64,000 nt of DNA from Allobosea sp. Root381 (GCF_001429395.1 NZ_LMJT01000002.1:62001-126000), one strand, 5' to 3'. Positions 9,027 through 18,100 are shown, counted from the first letter of the stretch. Translations and numbers: made by a program. Notes: generated from the sequence alone by a model not told the origin.

Positions 9027-9833
9027 ATGCCTGTGCCTGCCTTCGTCAGAATCACCATCGCCGCCGCGTCGCTCACGCTGGCCGCATGCTCGGAGGCCGG
9101 CACCCAGAACATCCAGTCCGACCTGACGATCTTCGTCGGCGGCGACATGCTGGCGAAGGGCGGCGTGGTCTTCATCCACCCGCTTCCGGTTTCCGAGGAA
9201 CGCTGGCGGGAGATCAGGGAGGCTGAGAACCGGACTTTGCAGCCGCCTGAAGGACTGGCGCCGATCGCTGATGACGGCAAGCGGCTGACCACCACGATCA
9301 CCGGCCAGGCCGTCCACGTCCAGTTTCTCTATCCCCGGGGCGAGCGCCGCTACATGTTCCGGTTCCGCCCGGTGCCCGAGGCGGGCGACGCCGCGGCGGT
9401 CGGCACCCGTCTCCTCACCGTCGGCGGCATCGATTCCGCTACTGGCCTGGGACCGGCGATGGCGTTCGGGTTCGTCGGCCTGCACGACGTCGGCGACCAG
9501 ACGATCCAGGTGGCGCGGGGCGACACCGACCACTTCATCGCGCGAGCCCTCGTCGGCGCGGTCGGGGGATATGGCCAGCCGCTGGAGAAGCCAAGCTGCG
9601 AGATGGGCAGCGCCGTGGCGGTCTGCGGCTATGACGAAGCGCAATGGGCGCGCATCGCGCAGCGCTGGGAGGAAGAGCACCGCAAGGGCGAGTGGGAGCG
9701 ACGACGCTTCAAGGCGCTCGATGCCTGCTATCGCGGCGCCGAGCGACAGGGCCGCACCGGCGGACATTGCCATCTGCAGGGCTCCGACGGCGAGGAACCG
9801 ATCGTCTACGAGTATCGCGACAAGGCCGGCTGA
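9027..9833 (+). CDS. Hypothetical lipoprotein
   Basis: 268 residues of no recognised family. A type II signal peptide is clear: hydrophobic segment ending in the lipobox L-A-A-C with Cys21 as the lipidated residue. The following residues (SEAGT) contain no Asp at +2, so outer-membrane sorting is possible. The mature part has a beta-rich middle (TTTITGQAVHVQFLYPRG) and a Cys-containing C-terminal third (two cysteines near residues 191 and 200, two more near 235 and 249) that could form disulfides in the periplasm. It lies between recO and rel, convergent with rel by 5 bp. Function unknown. Confidence 0.75.
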   Translation: MPVPAFVRITIAAASLTLAACSEAGTQNIQSDLTIFVGGDMLAKGGVVFIHPLPVSEERWREIREAENRTLQPPEGLAPIADDGKRLTTTITGQAVHVQFLYPRGERRYMFRFRPVPEAGDAAAVGTRLLTVGGIDSATGLGPAMAFGFVGLHDVGDQTIQVARGDTDHFIARALVGAVGGYGQPLEKPSCEMGSAVAVCGYDEAQWARIAQRWEEEHRKGEWERRRFKALDACYRGAERQGRTGGHCHLQGSDGEEPIVYEYRDKAG

Positions 9834-9838
9834 GCGGC

Positions 9839-12064
9839 CTACCCCACCACCCGCTCCACCCGGCTTATCACCCGCTTCTCGCGCAATTCGCTGATGATCG
9901 CGCTGAGATGCTTCAGGTCCCAGACCGTCAGGTCGATGGTCATGTTGGTGAAGTCGGGATTGGGGCGGTGCATCGCGACCGCGTCGATGTTGCCGTCATG
10001 CTCGGCGATCGTCGTGGTGATCTGGGCCAGCGAGCCGGGCTCGTTGATCGAGTGGAGCGAAATGCGCGCCGGGAAGCGCTGCGGCGTCCTGACATCGAGG
10101 TCCCAGCGCACGTCGAGCCAGCGCTCCGGCTCGTTGTCGAAGGCGGCGAGCGCGGAGGACTGGATCGGATAGATCGTCACGCCCTCGCCCGGCGTCAGGA
10201 TGCCGACGATACGGTCCCCCGGCACCGCGCCGCCATTGGGGGCAAAGCGCACCGGCAGGTCGCCGCCGAGGCCGCGGATCGGGATCGCGTCGGTACCCGG
10301 ATCCTCGCCCGGCAGCTTGAACTTGAGGTTCTCGCCCTGGCGCAGCTCGAACCAGCCCTTGCCTTCGCCAGCCGGGGCGGGACCGGATCTCTGCTCCTGC
10401 GCAGCGCGCTTCTCGGGTTCGAGATCGGGATAGACCGCCTTGACGACGTCGCCCGAATACATCTCGCCGCGGCCGACCGCAGCCAGCACGTCGTCGACGG
10501 TGGTACGGGCCAGCCGCTTCAGCGCCGCCTTCAGCTTCTCGTCCGAGAAGGGGCGCTCGGCGCGGCTGAAGGCGCGCTCGAGGATCTGGCGACCAAGCCC
10601 GGAATATTGGCGGCGGACGGCGGCGCGCGTCGCACGCCGGATCGCGGCGCGGGCCTTGCCGGTGACGACGAGCGATTCCCAGGCGGCCGGCGGCGTCTGC
10701 CCCTCGGCGCGGGTGATCTCGACCTCGTCGCCATTGGTGAGTTCGGTCAGCAGCGGCGCGATTCGGCCGTTGATCTTGGCGCCGACGGCGCTGTTGCCGA
10801 CATTGGTGTGGATCGCATAGGCGAAGTCGATCGGCGTCGCGCCGCGCGGCAGGGCGATGAGCCGGCCCTTCGGCGTGAAGCAGAAGACCTGATCGTGGAA
10901 GAGTTCGAGCTTGGTGTGCTCGAGGAATTCCTCCGGGCTGTCGCCTTCGGCCAGCAGGTCGACGGTGCGGCGCAGCCACTGATAGGCCCGGCTTTCATCA
11001 GCGTATTGCGCAAGCTCGGTGGTGCGGCCGTCCTTGTAATGGGCGTGGGCGGCGATGCCGAATTCGGCAATGCGGTCCATGGTGTCGGTGCGGATCTGCA
11101 GCTCGACGCGGCTGTGGCCCGGCCCGACCACGGTCGTATGGATCGAGCGGTAGTCGTTCTGCTTCGGCGTCGAGATGTAGTCCTTGTAGCGGCCGGGAAC
11201 CATCGGCCAGGTCATGTGGACGATGCCGAGCACGCGGTAGCAATCCTCCGGCGTGTCGAGGATGACGCGGAAGCCGAAGATGTCGGAGAGCTGCTCGAAC
11301 GAGATGGATTTGCGCTCCATCTTCTTCCAGATCGAATAAGGCCGCTTGCGGCGACCGAAGACCTCGGCATGGATGCCGCTCGCGGCGAGCTTGTCCTTCA
11401 AATCCTTTTCGATCGCGCCAATGACGGAGCCTTCGCGCTCGGTGACCTCTTCCAGCCGTTTGGTGACGGTGGCGTGCGCCTCAGGCTTGATGTGGCGGAA
11501 GGCGAGTTCTTCCAGTTCCTCGCGCAGTTCCTGCATGCCCATGCGGCCGGCGAGCGGCGCATAGATCTCCGCCGTCTCCTCGGCGATGCGCAGGCGCTTC
11601 TCGGGCGCCATGAAATGCAGCGTGCGCATGTTGTGCAGGCGGTCGGCCAGCTTCACCAGCAGCACGCGGACATCGTCGACGATGGCGAGCAGGAGCTTGC
11701 GGAAGTTTTCGCCCTGCGCCGCCTTCTTGGAGACGAGGTCGAGCTTCTTGATCTTGGTGAGACCGTCGACCAGGCGCCGGATATCCGGCCCGAACAGGTT
11801 CTCGATCTCCTCGAGCGTCGCCTCGGTGTCCTCGACGGTATCGTGCAGGACGGCTGCCACGATCGTGGCGTCGTCGAGCTTGAGGTCGGTCAGGAGGGCC
11901 GCGACTTCGAGCGGATGGGCGAAGAACAGGTCGCCGGAGGCGCGCTTCTGCGTGCCATGGGCGCGCATGGCATAGACATAGGCCCGGTTGAGCAGGTCCT
12001 CGTCGGTATTCGGATTATAGCTGCGAACCCGGTCGACGAGTTCGTATTGCCGCATCATACCCAT
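9839..12064 (-). CDS. rel: Bifunctional (p)ppGpp synthetase/hydrolase Rel (SpoT-type)
   Basis: This 741-residue enzyme makes and degrades (p)ppGpp and runs the stringent response. Domain order is standard. An intact HD hydrolase domain comes first (FFAHPLEVAALL and HDTVEDT within the first 100 residues), so hydrolysis is expected. The synthetase domain (FGFRVILDT, DYISTPKQNDYRSIH), a TGS domain (VFCFTPKGRLIALPRGATP) and a C-terminal ACT domain follow. ATG 12064 is preferred because AGGGG lies 5 bases upstream; a GTG at 12079 would overlap that site. It is the only long RSH protein here, as expected for Alphaproteobacteria, and follows rpoZ on the same strand. Confidence 0.92.
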   Translation of the reverse strand: MGMMRQYELVDRVRSYNPNTDEDLLNRAYVYAMRAHGTQKRASGDLFFAHPLEVAALLTDLKLDDATIVAAVLHDTVEDTEATLEEIENLFGPDIRRLVDGLTKIKKLDLVSKKAAQGENFRKLLLAIVDDVRVLLVKLADRLHNMRTLHFMAPEKRLRIAEETAEIYAPLAGRMGMQELREELEELAFRHIKPEAHATVTKRLEEVTEREGSVIGAIEKDLKDKLAASGIHAEVFGRRKRPYSIWKKMERKSISFEQLSDIFGFRVILDTPEDCYRVLGIVHMTWPMVPGRYKDYISTPKQNDYRSIHTTVVGPGHSRVELQIRTDTMDRIAEFGIAAHAHYKDGRTTELAQYADESRAYQWLRRTVDLLAEGDSPEEFLEHTKLELFHDQVFCFTPKGRLIALPRGATPIDFAYAIHTNVGNSAVGAKINGRIAPLLTELTNGDEVEITRAEGQTPPAAWESLVVTGKARAAIRRATRAAVRRQYSGLGRQILERAFSRAERPFSDEKLKAALKRLARTTVDDVLAAVGRGEMYSGDVVKAVYPDLEPEKRAAQEQRSGPAPAGEGKGWFELRQGENLKFKLPGEDPGTDAIPIRGLGGDLPVRFAPNGGAVPGDRIVGILTPGEGVTIYPIQSSALAAFDNEPERWLDVRWDLDVRTPQRFPARISLHSINEPGSLAQITTTIAEHDGNIDAVAMHRPNPDFTNMTIDLTVWDLKHLSAIISELREKRVISRVERVVG

Positions 12065-12093
12065 GCGGGCCCCTGTCACGCCTTAGATCACGT

Positions 12094-12122
12094 CGCATTC
12101 GGACGGCTTTCGTCCGAATGCG
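12094..12122 (-). promoter_or_regulatory. Perfect 12-bp inverted repeat in the rel leader
   Basis: CGCATTCGGACG (12094-12105) and CGTCCGAATGCG (12111-12122) form a perfect 12-bp stem around a 5-base loop, about 30 bp upstream of the rel start. No T-run follows on either strand, so it is not a plain terminator. It could be an mRNA leader hairpin or a protein site; the sequence does not tell which. Confidence 0.5.
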
Positions 12123-12140
12123 GAAAACATGATCGATTCT

Positions 12141-12200
12141 AAGAGTTTAAAGCATTGCTTCTGCGAAAAACCGGTTCCCACTTTTTCGCGCAATGCTCTT
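12141..12200. repeat. Nested palindromic intergenic element
   Basis: Three nested arms are visible: AAGAG/CTCTT (ends), AGCATTGC (12151-12158) / GCAATGCT (12190-12197), and GCGAAAAA (12163-12170) / TTTTTCGC (12182-12189), around CCGGTTCCCAC. This arrangement, with AAACCGGTTCCCACTTTT at its core, is a common intergenic element of Rhizobiales genomes. A shorter inverted pair GCGAAAGG (12231-12238) / CCTTTCGC (12250-12257) follows, so most of the rel-rpoZ gap is palindromic. Confidence 0.6.
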
Positions 12201-12336
12201 GGTTAAATCGAAAGCCCGCCGCATCGCCCTGCGAAAGGCCGAAAACCGCCCTTTCGCGCAACGCTCCATCCCGAGCGCTTTCAATATTGGCGCGGCACGA
12301 AGCGGCAGCAAGGCGAATTTACGCGGAGCGGGCATG

Positions 12337-12361
12337 AAAAAGCCCGGCTGTGCCGGGCTTT
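12337..12361 (-). terminator. Intrinsic terminator of rpoZ
   Basis: AAGCCCGGC (12340-12348) / GCCGGGCTT (12352-12360) with a TGT loop. Read on the minus strand the stem is followed by a run of T (complement of A 12337-12341). It lies 30 bp after the rpoZ stop and before rel, so much rpoZ transcription should stop here. The stem also ends in TTT on the plus strand. Confidence 0.8.
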
Positions 12362-12390
12362 AACAGAACTGGTGAAGAGAGCGTGGAGGC

Positions 12391-12783
12391 TCAGTCCTCG
12401 TCGTCGGCGCTCTCGGTCGGCGGCACGAGGCCGTCGAGGCCGCGCAGCAGATCCTCTTCGCTCATGCGGTCGAACTGGACCTCCGAATCGGGGGTCGAAG
12501 CGCTCTGGCCGGGGGCAGCGAGCAGCGGCACGGTCTCGGCCTCCGGCTCGTCGACCTCGACATGCTTCTGCAGCGAGTGGATCAGGTCTTCCTTGAGATC
12601 CTCGGGCTTGAGCTTCTCGTCGGCGATCTCGCGCAGCGCGACGACGGGGTTCTTGTCGTTGTCGCGGGCGACGAGGATGGACGAGCCCGACTGGATCATC
12701 CGCGCGCGATGGCTGGCAAGCAGAACCAGCTCAAAGCGGTTGTCGACCTTGTCGATGCAGTCCTCAACGGTGACGCGAGCCAT
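12391..12783 (-). CDS. rpoZ: RNA polymerase omega subunit
   Basis: Omega aids assembly of the beta' subunit and is needed for ppGpp to act on RNA polymerase in many proteobacteria. The 130 residues begin [20 protein letters not shown], the family signature, with ASHRARMI and [14 protein letters not shown] following. The C-terminal 60 residues are acidic, as usual in Alphaproteobacteria. ATG 12783 has AAGGAG at good distance (8 bases); upstream in-frame codons are rejected because the family starts here. Its neighbour rel makes the ligand that omega helps bind. A strong terminator follows. Confidence 0.93.
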   Translation of the reverse strand: MARVTVEDCIDKVDNRFELVLLASHRARMIQSGSSILVARDNDKNPVVALREIADEKLKPEDLKEDLIHSLQKHVEVDEPEAETVPLLAAPGQSASTPDSEVQFDRMSEEDLLRGLDGLVPPTESADDED

Positions 12784-12942
12784 GGGGCGGCTCCTTCTGA
12801 TCTCGGCGATGCAGGGAAGATGTTGAATGCGGGCCATACAGCGAATGCGGGCGTGATGCAAGAATTAGCGTGCAGCTTCGGAGGCGCTGCGAATGGAGTC
12901 GATGACCCCGAATCGTCATCGCGGCCGTAGCGAAGTGGAGAG

Positions 12943-13003
12943 CCGGAATCCATTCCGGAACGGTCGGGCATGGATCCCGGGCCTCCCTTCGGTCGCCCGG
13001 GAT
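12943..13003. repeat. Intergenic palindromic repeat, GGATTCCGG family
   Basis: Two adjacent hairpins: CCGGAAT (12943-12949) / ATTCCGG (12952-12958), and ATCCCGGGC (12974-12982) / GCCCGGGAT (12995-13003). They lie in the 286-bp gap between rpoZ and herA. Related text (ATGGATTCCGGA) occurs at about 1765 and 38679, so this is one of several dispersed copies. Confidence 0.6.
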
Positions 13004-13069
13004 GACCCGCGTCAGGAAACCACCCGCCTTTACCTTGGCTTCAAAAGCTCTTCGTCGTCGCCTATCACG

Positions 13070-14770
13070 TCACCCGCGCATGCGGCGGACCATGTCTTCG
13101 AGGCCGGGCTCGCGGCGCCCTTCGACGCCGACCGCGACGTCCATCGCCGGCAGCTCGTGCGGGGCGAGCTCGGCGAAGCGCATGCGCATCGTCGTCGCGA
13201 CGCCCTGGCCGAACGCGATCGCCTCGCGATTGCCGACCGAGGACAGGAATTTCAGCGTGCTGGCCGAGGCGTCGGAGATCGCCGCCCGGATGATCTGCTG
13301 GTCGACGTCGTTGGCGAGCCGCATGGCGAAGATCGTCGAGCATTGCGACAGGATCGTCGGGTCGAGCTCGCCCGGGCGCTGCGTCACCACGCCGAGATAG
13401 GCGCCGTATTTGCGGCCCTCCTTGGCGATGCGGGCGATGGCCTGGCGGGTCGGCAGGAAGCCGAGCGTCCGGTCGGCCGGCACGTAGCGATGCGCCTCCT
13501 CGCAGAGCAGCAGGATCTCGTAGGTGCCCTGACTCGACATGGCGAGATCGAAGGCGAGCCGCGCCAATACGGAAGCGACCGCATCGACCACCTCCGACGG
13601 CAGCCCGCCGAGCTGGAAGACCGTGATCGGCCGGCCGTGATGCGGGATGCGGAAGATCTGCGCCAGCACCGGCGTCATCGTCTCCATCATGTTGGCGCGG
13701 GCGAACATGAACTGGTAGCGCGGATCGTCGTGCAGCGTCTCGATGCGCACCTTGAGCGAACGCAGCGCGGCGCGGGGCCAGCGCAGCTCGTGCAGGCCGA
13801 CCAGCTCGTCGATGATGGCGAGCACGTCCTTGATCCGGTAGGGCGTCGGCATGTCGGTGGCGCCGCCGCTTTCCGCCCGGCGGCCGATGCTCATGTCGAG
13901 CGGGCGCTTCAGCAGGCTGGAGCCGAGTTCGCGCATCGGGTTCTGCTGACCGCCGGCGCGGTAACGCTCGCGAGCGGCCGCGACGACCTCGCGCAGGATG
14001 TCGCCCTCCTCCTCGAAGGCCGCCCGCCCACGGAAGACGACCTCGGCGAACTCCTCCAGCCGGAACATCCAGAACGGCAGGTCGAGCCCTTCCGAATCGA
14101 TCGACAAGGCGCGGTCGGGAAAGGCCGAGGCATATTCGTTATGCGGATCGAGGATCAGCACACGCAGCCGCGGGCGGGCGACGATGGCCCGGCGCAGCAG
14201 CAGCGAGACCGCGCTCGACTTGCCGACGCCGGTGGTGCCGAGCAGGGCGAAATGGCGCGCCAGCATGTCGTCGATGCAGATCGTCGCCGGAATGGCGGCA
14301 TCCTGCGACAGGGTGCCGATGGCGACGCCCTTGCGGTCGCCGAGGTCATGCACGAGGGCGAGATCACCCGCCCGGATGCGGTGTGCGATGGTGCCGATCG
14401 GCGGATAGGTCGAGATGCCGCTCTGGAAATGGCTGCGCCCGCCCTCGCCCTCGGTCACCTCGCCGAGCAGCTCGACATCGATATGGATGACGTTGTCGGC
14501 TGCCTCGTTCCAGATCCGATCGGCGGCGTTGATCTCGTAGACCAGCCCGACGATGCGGGTGCGGCCGAGATTGATCGAGATCATCCGGCCGACGGTCCAG
14601 GAGTCGGGGCCGAGCCGGCCGGCGCCGGCGACCGCGCTCGCGATCGTCGCGCGCGACCCGTCGCAGGCGATGACCCGCCCCAGCGAGCGTTCCGGATCCT
14701 GGCTGCGGTCGCGCCGCTCGGGCACCGCCTCGCCCGCCGCCGTCCCTGCGTTCACAGCAAGCTGCACCAC
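13070..14770 (-). CDS. HerA-type ATP-binding protein (DUF87 hexameric ATPase)
   Basis: HerA ATPases are FtsK-like ring translocases that in archaea resect DNA ends with the nuclease NurA; bacterial homologues are less clear. The 566 residues show an N-terminal beta-barrel HAS domain (to about residue 150), Walker A GTTGVGKSS near residue 188, Walker B EILLLCEEAHRY near residue 425, and an Arg/Asn sensor region (VTQRPGELDPTILSQCSTIFAMRL). It starts at GTG 14770. No nurA-like nuclease is adjacent; the neighbours are rpoZ and, divergently, pdxJ. A role in DNA repair or transport is inference from the family. Confidence 0.85.
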   Translation of the reverse strand: MVQLAVNAGTAAGEAVPERRDRSQDPERSLGRVIACDGSRATIASAVAGAGRLGPDSWTVGRMISINLGRTRIVGLVYEINAADRIWNEAADNVIHIDVELLGEVTEGEGGRSHFQSGISTYPPIGTIAHRIRAGDLALVHDLGDRKGVAIGTLSQDAAIPATICIDDMLARHFALLGTTGVGKSSAVSLLLRRAIVARPRLRVLILDPHNEYASAFPDRALSIDSEGLDLPFWMFRLEEFAEVVFRGRAAFEEEGDILREVVAAARERYRAGGQQNPMRELGSSLLKRPLDMSIGRRAESGGATDMPTPYRIKDVLAIIDELVGLHELRWPRAALRSLKVRIETLHDDPRYQFMFARANMMETMTPVLAQIFRIPHHGRPITVFQLGGLPSEVVDAVASVLARLAFDLAMSSQGTYEILLLCEEAHRYVPADRTLGFLPTRQAIARIAKEGRKYGAYLGVVTQRPGELDPTILSQCSTIFAMRLANDVDQQIIRAAISDASASTLKFLSSVGNREAIAFGQGVATTMRMRFAELAPHELPAMDVAVGVEGRREPGLEDMVRRMRG

Positions 14771-14943
14771 TGCGCCCCGCTTCTCGTTTCTGGCTTCGCG
14801 GCAAGAAGACTAGGGCGGAGCCGGTTACGATTGCCTTATGCGCGCGGCCATCACGAATCGTGACCTCGCCCATGACAATCCGTGCCTTGAGCCGATGCGG
14901 GATTTTCGTCTATCCACGGGATGGGTTCGGGGAGAATTGATCC

Positions 14944-15693
14944 ATGGCTGGCCGGCTGCGACTGGGTGTGAACATCGACCATGTCGCGACGGTGCGGAAC
15001 GCCCGCGGCGGCTCCCTGCCCTGCCCGGTGCGGGCCGCCCATCTCGCCATCGCGGCCGGTGCCGACGGCATCACGGCACATCTGCGCGAAGACCGCCGCC
15101 ATATCCGCGACGGCGACGTGGAGCGCCTCGCGACCGAACTGACGAAGCCGCTGAATTTCGAGATGGCCTCGACCGAGGAGATGCTGATGCTGGCCGAGCG
15201 GCTGAAGCCGCATGCGGCCTGCCTCGTGCCCGAGAAGCGCGAGGAGCGCACCACCGAGGGCGGACTCGACGTGGTCGGCCAGGAAGCGGCGCTGGCGCCG
15301 GTGATCGCGCGGCTCGCAACGGCTGGCTGCCGGGTCTCGTTGTTCATCGAGGCCGACGCCGCGCCGATCCGGATGGCGGCGAAGCTTGGCGCGCCGGTAG
15401 TGGAACTGCACACCGGCACGTGGTGCGAGGCCTTCCTCGCCGGGGAGCATGACAAGGCGCAGGCCGAGTTCAGGCGTCTCGCCGAGGGCGCAGCGCTTGG
15501 CGTCTCGCTGGGGCTCGAGGTCCATGCCGGCCACGGGCTCGACTACGACACCGCCCGATTGCTCGCGGCCGTACCGGAATTCGTCGAGTTCAATATCGGC
15601 CATTTCCTGGTCGGCGAGGCGATCTTCATCGGCCTCGACGCGACCATCGCGCGAATGCGGCAGGCGATGGACGAGGGCCGCGCGGGCGCTTAG
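14944..15693 (+). CDS. pdxJ: Pyridoxine 5'-phosphate synthase
   Basis: PdxJ condenses 1-deoxy-D-xylulose 5-phosphate with 3-amino-2-oxopropyl phosphate to give pyridoxine 5'-phosphate, the last ring-forming step of vitamin B6 synthesis. The 249-residue TIM barrel shows [17 protein letters not shown] at the start, HLREDRRHI, the FEMAST strand, and [12 protein letters not shown] plus [13 protein letters not shown] near the end, all family signatures. ATG 14944 has GGGGAG 10 bases upstream. acpS follows after 9 bp, so the two are an operon, a usual pairing in proteobacteria. Confidence 0.95.
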   Translation: MAGRLRLGVNIDHVATVRNARGGSLPCPVRAAHLAIAAGADGITAHLREDRRHIRDGDVERLATELTKPLNFEMASTEEMLMLAERLKPHAACLVPEKREERTTEGGLDVVGQEAALAPVIARLATAGCRVSLFIEADAAPIRMAAKLGAPVVELHTGTWCEAFLAGEHDKAQAEFRRLAEGAALGVSLGLEVHAGHGLDYDTARLLAAVPEFVEFNIGHFLVGEAIFIGLDATIARMRQAMDEGRAGA

Positions 15694-15702
15694 ATCAGAG
15701 GC

Positions 15703-16104
15703 ATGATCCTCGGCATCGGCTCCGACCTCTGCGACATCGACCGCATCGCGAACTCGCTGGAGCGGTTCGGCGAGCGCTTCACCCACCGCGTCTTCACCGA
15801 AGGCGAACGCATCAAATCCGACCGACGCGCGACGCGGGCGGCTTCCTATGCGCGGCGTTTCGCGGCGAAGGAGGCCTGCTCCAAGGCGCTCGGCACGGGG
15901 CTTCGCGCCGGCGTGTTCTGGCGCGACATGGAGGTGGTCAACCTGCCGAGCGGCCGCCCGACCATGCGGCTGACGGGCGGCGCGGCCGAGCGGCTGAAGG
16001 AAATGACGCCGCCGGGCTTCGAGGCCGTGGTGCATGTCTCGATGACCGACGACCCGCCGATGGCGCAGGCCTTCGTCGTGATCGAGGCGCGGGCGGTCTC
16101 CTGA
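15703..16104 (+). CDS. acpS: Holo-[acyl-carrier-protein] synthase
   Basis: AcpS moves the 4'-phosphopantetheine arm from CoA to apo-ACP, activating fatty-acid synthesis. The 133 residues have the family start [15 protein letters not shown] with the Mg-binding Asp8, and [16 protein letters not shown] with the second metal ligand Glu. The C-terminus [18 protein letters not shown] is also typical. It lies 9 bp after pdxJ. In most Rhizobiales lepB and rnc come next; here a palindromic repeat, a DUF2332 gene and aqpZ intervene. Confidence 0.95.
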   Translation: MILGIGSDLCDIDRIANSLERFGERFTHRVFTEGERIKSDRRATRAASYARRFAAKEACSKALGTGLRAGVFWRDMEVVNLPSGRPTMRLTGGAAERLKEMTPPGFEAVVHVSMTDDPPMAQAFVVIEARAVS

Positions 16105-16148
16105 TCGGTGGAGACCTTGTGCCCGGCAGGTTGGCCGGAAATTCCCTC

Positions 16149-16266
16149 AGCCCTCATCCTGAGGAGCAGCGGAGGCTGCGTCTCGAAGGATGGGTCCAGG
16201 AGGCTCCGGAGACGGCTGGAGCATCCTTCGAGACAGCCCCCTTCGGGCTTCCTCAGGATGAGGGCT
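16149..16266. repeat. Composite palindromic repeat, CCTCATCC family, double form
   Basis: Outer 17-bp arms AGCCCTCATCCTGAGGA (16149-16165) and TCCTCAGGATGAGGGCT (16250-16266), plus inner 12-bp arms TCTCGAAGGATG (16181-16192) / CATCCTTCGAGA (16222-16233). The structure equals two copies of the short unit seen at 63912-63960 placed head to head. It starts 45 bp after acpS and ends 37 bp before the DUF2332 gene. Confidence 0.85.
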
Positions 16267-16303
16267 CAAGACGAGTTGAAAGCTGCATAAAGGGGCATAT
16301 GGC

Positions 16304-17362
16304 ATGGCGCATTCCCTCCCACCTCAGGAAGCCGCGATCCGCGCCGGCTTTTTGAGCCAGGCCTCGTCCTGCCGCCTGCTCGGCTCGCCCTTCACGGCGC
16401 TGTTCTGCGAGACGATGTCTGAACGCCTCGACCGTGGTTCCGCCTTCGGCCGGCGCGTGCTGGACTGGTCCGGCGATCAGCGCGCCGATGCGCTGCCCCT
16501 GCGCTGCGCCGGAGCCTTCAACGCGCTGGCGCGGTCCGGGCGCGTCCCGGCGCTGACGGCCGTCTATCCGCCCGTCGAGCCCTCGGCTGACGCACTCTGG
16601 AGCGGCGTGCTGGCCGCGCTCGCCGCCGATGACGCCTTCCTGACCGCCTATCTCGACAGCGCGCCGCAGACCAACGAGGTCAAGCGTTGCTCGGCGCTGC
16701 TCGGCGGCGCGCTAATGGTCGCGCGCGAAACCGGACTGGCGCTCGACCTTCTCGAGATCGGAGCCAGCGCCGGACTCAATCTCGGCTTCGACGGCTACGC
16801 CTATGAGCTCGGGGGCAGCGTCTGGGGCGCTCCGAACGCCCCGGTCACAATTCGCAGCGCGTGGCGCGGCCCGCTGCCGCCGCTCGATGCGCCGCTATCG
16901 ATCGCGGCGCGCCGGGCCTGCGACCTCAACCCGCTCGACCCCGGCAACCCCGAGCATCGCGGGCGCGTGATGTCCTATATCTGGCCGGACCAAAGCGACC
17001 GCATCGCCACGACGGAAGCGGCCTTCGACGCATCAGCCGCGAAACCCTGGCGGGTGGAGCAGGCCGATGCCGCGGACTGGGTCGAGGCCCGGCTCAGCCA
17101 GCAGCAGCCGAAGGGCAGCGCGCGGCTGCTGATGCACACGATCATGTGGCAATACCTGCCGCAGCCGGTCCAGCGTCGCATCAGCGAGGCCATGGCACAG
17201 GCCGGCGCGGCGGCCACGCGCGAGGCACCGCTCGCCTGGCTCCGAATGGAGGCGGACGGCCAGTCCGGCAGCGCCGCCCTCACCCTGACGCTCTGGCCGG
17301 ATGGCGGCGAGCGCGAAGTCGCGCGCGCCGATTTTCACGGCCGCTGGGTCGAATGGCGCTGA
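16304..17362 (+). CDS. DUF2332 family protein
   Basis: A 352-residue protein of the DUF2332 family, which has no established function. The fold resembles class I methyltransferases: LLEIGASAGLNLGFDGYAY near residue 150 looks like a SAM-binding motif I, though activity is not shown. Other family marks are TNEVKRCSALLGG, GSVWG and LMHTIMWQYLP. ATG 16304 has AGGGG 8 bases upstream. It follows a palindromic repeat and is convergent with aqpZ by 12 bp. Its position inside the acpS-lepB interval suggests insertion of DUF2332 and aqpZ together. Confidence 0.82.
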   Translation: MAHSLPPQEAAIRAGFLSQASSCRLLGSPFTALFCETMSERLDRGSAFGRRVLDWSGDQRADALPLRCAGAFNALARSGRVPALTAVYPPVEPSADALWSGVLAALAADDAFLTAYLDSAPQTNEVKRCSALLGGALMVARETGLALDLLEIGASAGLNLGFDGYAYELGGSVWGAPNAPVTIRSAWRGPLPPLDAPLSIAARRACDLNPLDPGNPEHRGRVMSYIWPDQSDRIATTEAAFDASAAKPWRVEQADAADWVEARLSQQQPKGSARLLMHTIMWQYLPQPVQRRISEAMAQAGAAATREAPLAWLRMEADGQSGSAALTLTLWPDGGEREVARADFHGRWVEWR

Positions 17363-17374
17363 CGCCCAGACGTC

Positions 17375-18100
17375 TCACTCGGCCGGTGCGGTCCCGACGA
17401 TGGAGCCGCGCGGCTCCTCGCTGAGCCAGCGATAGACGATGCCGCCGAGCGCGCCGCCGATCACGGGCGCGATCCAGAACAGCCAGAGCTGGTTCAGTGC
17501 CCAGCCGCCGACGAAGAGCGCCGGCCCCGTGCTGCGCGCCGGATTGACCGAGGTGTTGGTCACCGGAATGCTGACGAGGTGGATCAGGCAGAGACCCAGC
17601 CCGATCGCCAGCGGAGCGAAGCCGGCCGGCGCCTTGCCGTGGGTCGCGCCCATGATGATGAAGAGGAACATCATCGTCATCACGACTTCGGTAAGGAAGC
17701 CGGCGAAGAGGCTGTACTTGCCGGGCGAGTGATCGCCATAGCCGTTCGAGGCGAAGCCCTTGGCAAGGTCGAAGCCGGGCGCGCCACTGGCGATGAGATA
17801 GAGCACGCCGGCCGCTACGACCGCACCGATGACCTGCGCCACGATGTAGGGCAGGATCTGCGAGGACGGAAAACGTCCACCCGCCGCCAGGCCGACGGTC
17901 ACGGCCGGGTTGAGATGGCAGCCCGAGATATGGCCGATGGCATAGGCCATCGTCACGACCGTGAGACCGAAGGCGAGCGAGACGCCGAGCAGGCCGATTC
18001 CGACATCCGGGAAACCGGCTGCAATGACCGCGCTGCCGCAGCCCGCGAAGGTCAGCCAGAAGGTGCCGACCGCCTCCGCTACGTATTTCTTGCCATTCAT
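17375..18100 (-). CDS. aqpZ: Aquaporin Z-type water channel
   Basis: A 241-residue MIP-family inner-membrane channel with six helices. Both pore half-helices carry intact NPA boxes: HLNPAVT near residue 62 and SVNPARS near residue 185. The selectivity region with the NPARS arginine is typical of orthodox water channels rather than glycerol facilitators. ATG 18100 has GGGGGA 6 bases upstream, so the in-frame GTG at 18121 is not used. It is transcribed toward DUF2332, alone, with its own promoter presumably in the 181-bp gap before lepB. Confidence 0.92.
   Translation of the reverse strand: MNGKKYVAEAVGTFWLTFAGCGSAVIAAGFPDVGIGLLGVSLAFGLTVVTMAYAIGHISGCHLNPAVTVGLAAGGRFPSSQILPYIVAQVIGAVVAAGVLYLIASGAPGFDLAKGFASNGYGDHSPGKYSLFAGFLTEVVMTMMFLFIIMGATHGKAPAGFAPLAIGLGLCLIHLVSIPVTNTSVNPARSTGPALFVGGWALNQLWLFWIAPVIGGALGGIVYRWLSEEPRGSIVGTAPAE

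Larger units (their letters stand above)
12065..12390. other. 326-bp rpoZ-rel spacer made of palindromes
   Basis: No coding frame is credible. From rpoZ toward rel it holds the rpoZ terminator, a small hairpin at 12231-12257, a nested palindromic element at 12141-12200 and a perfect 12-bp hairpin at 12094-12122. A rel promoter must lie in or between these, but no clear hexamers can be assigned. Confidence 0.6.

Noticed and set aside
9644..12142. 832-codon plus-strand frame opposite rel
   Set aside because: It mirrors the rel codons and shows no domain; rel on the minus strand has all its motifs.
12893..14863. 656-codon plus-strand frame opposite the HerA ATPase
   Set aside because: Antisense shadow of herA; composition is low-complexity and it has no ribosome-binding site.
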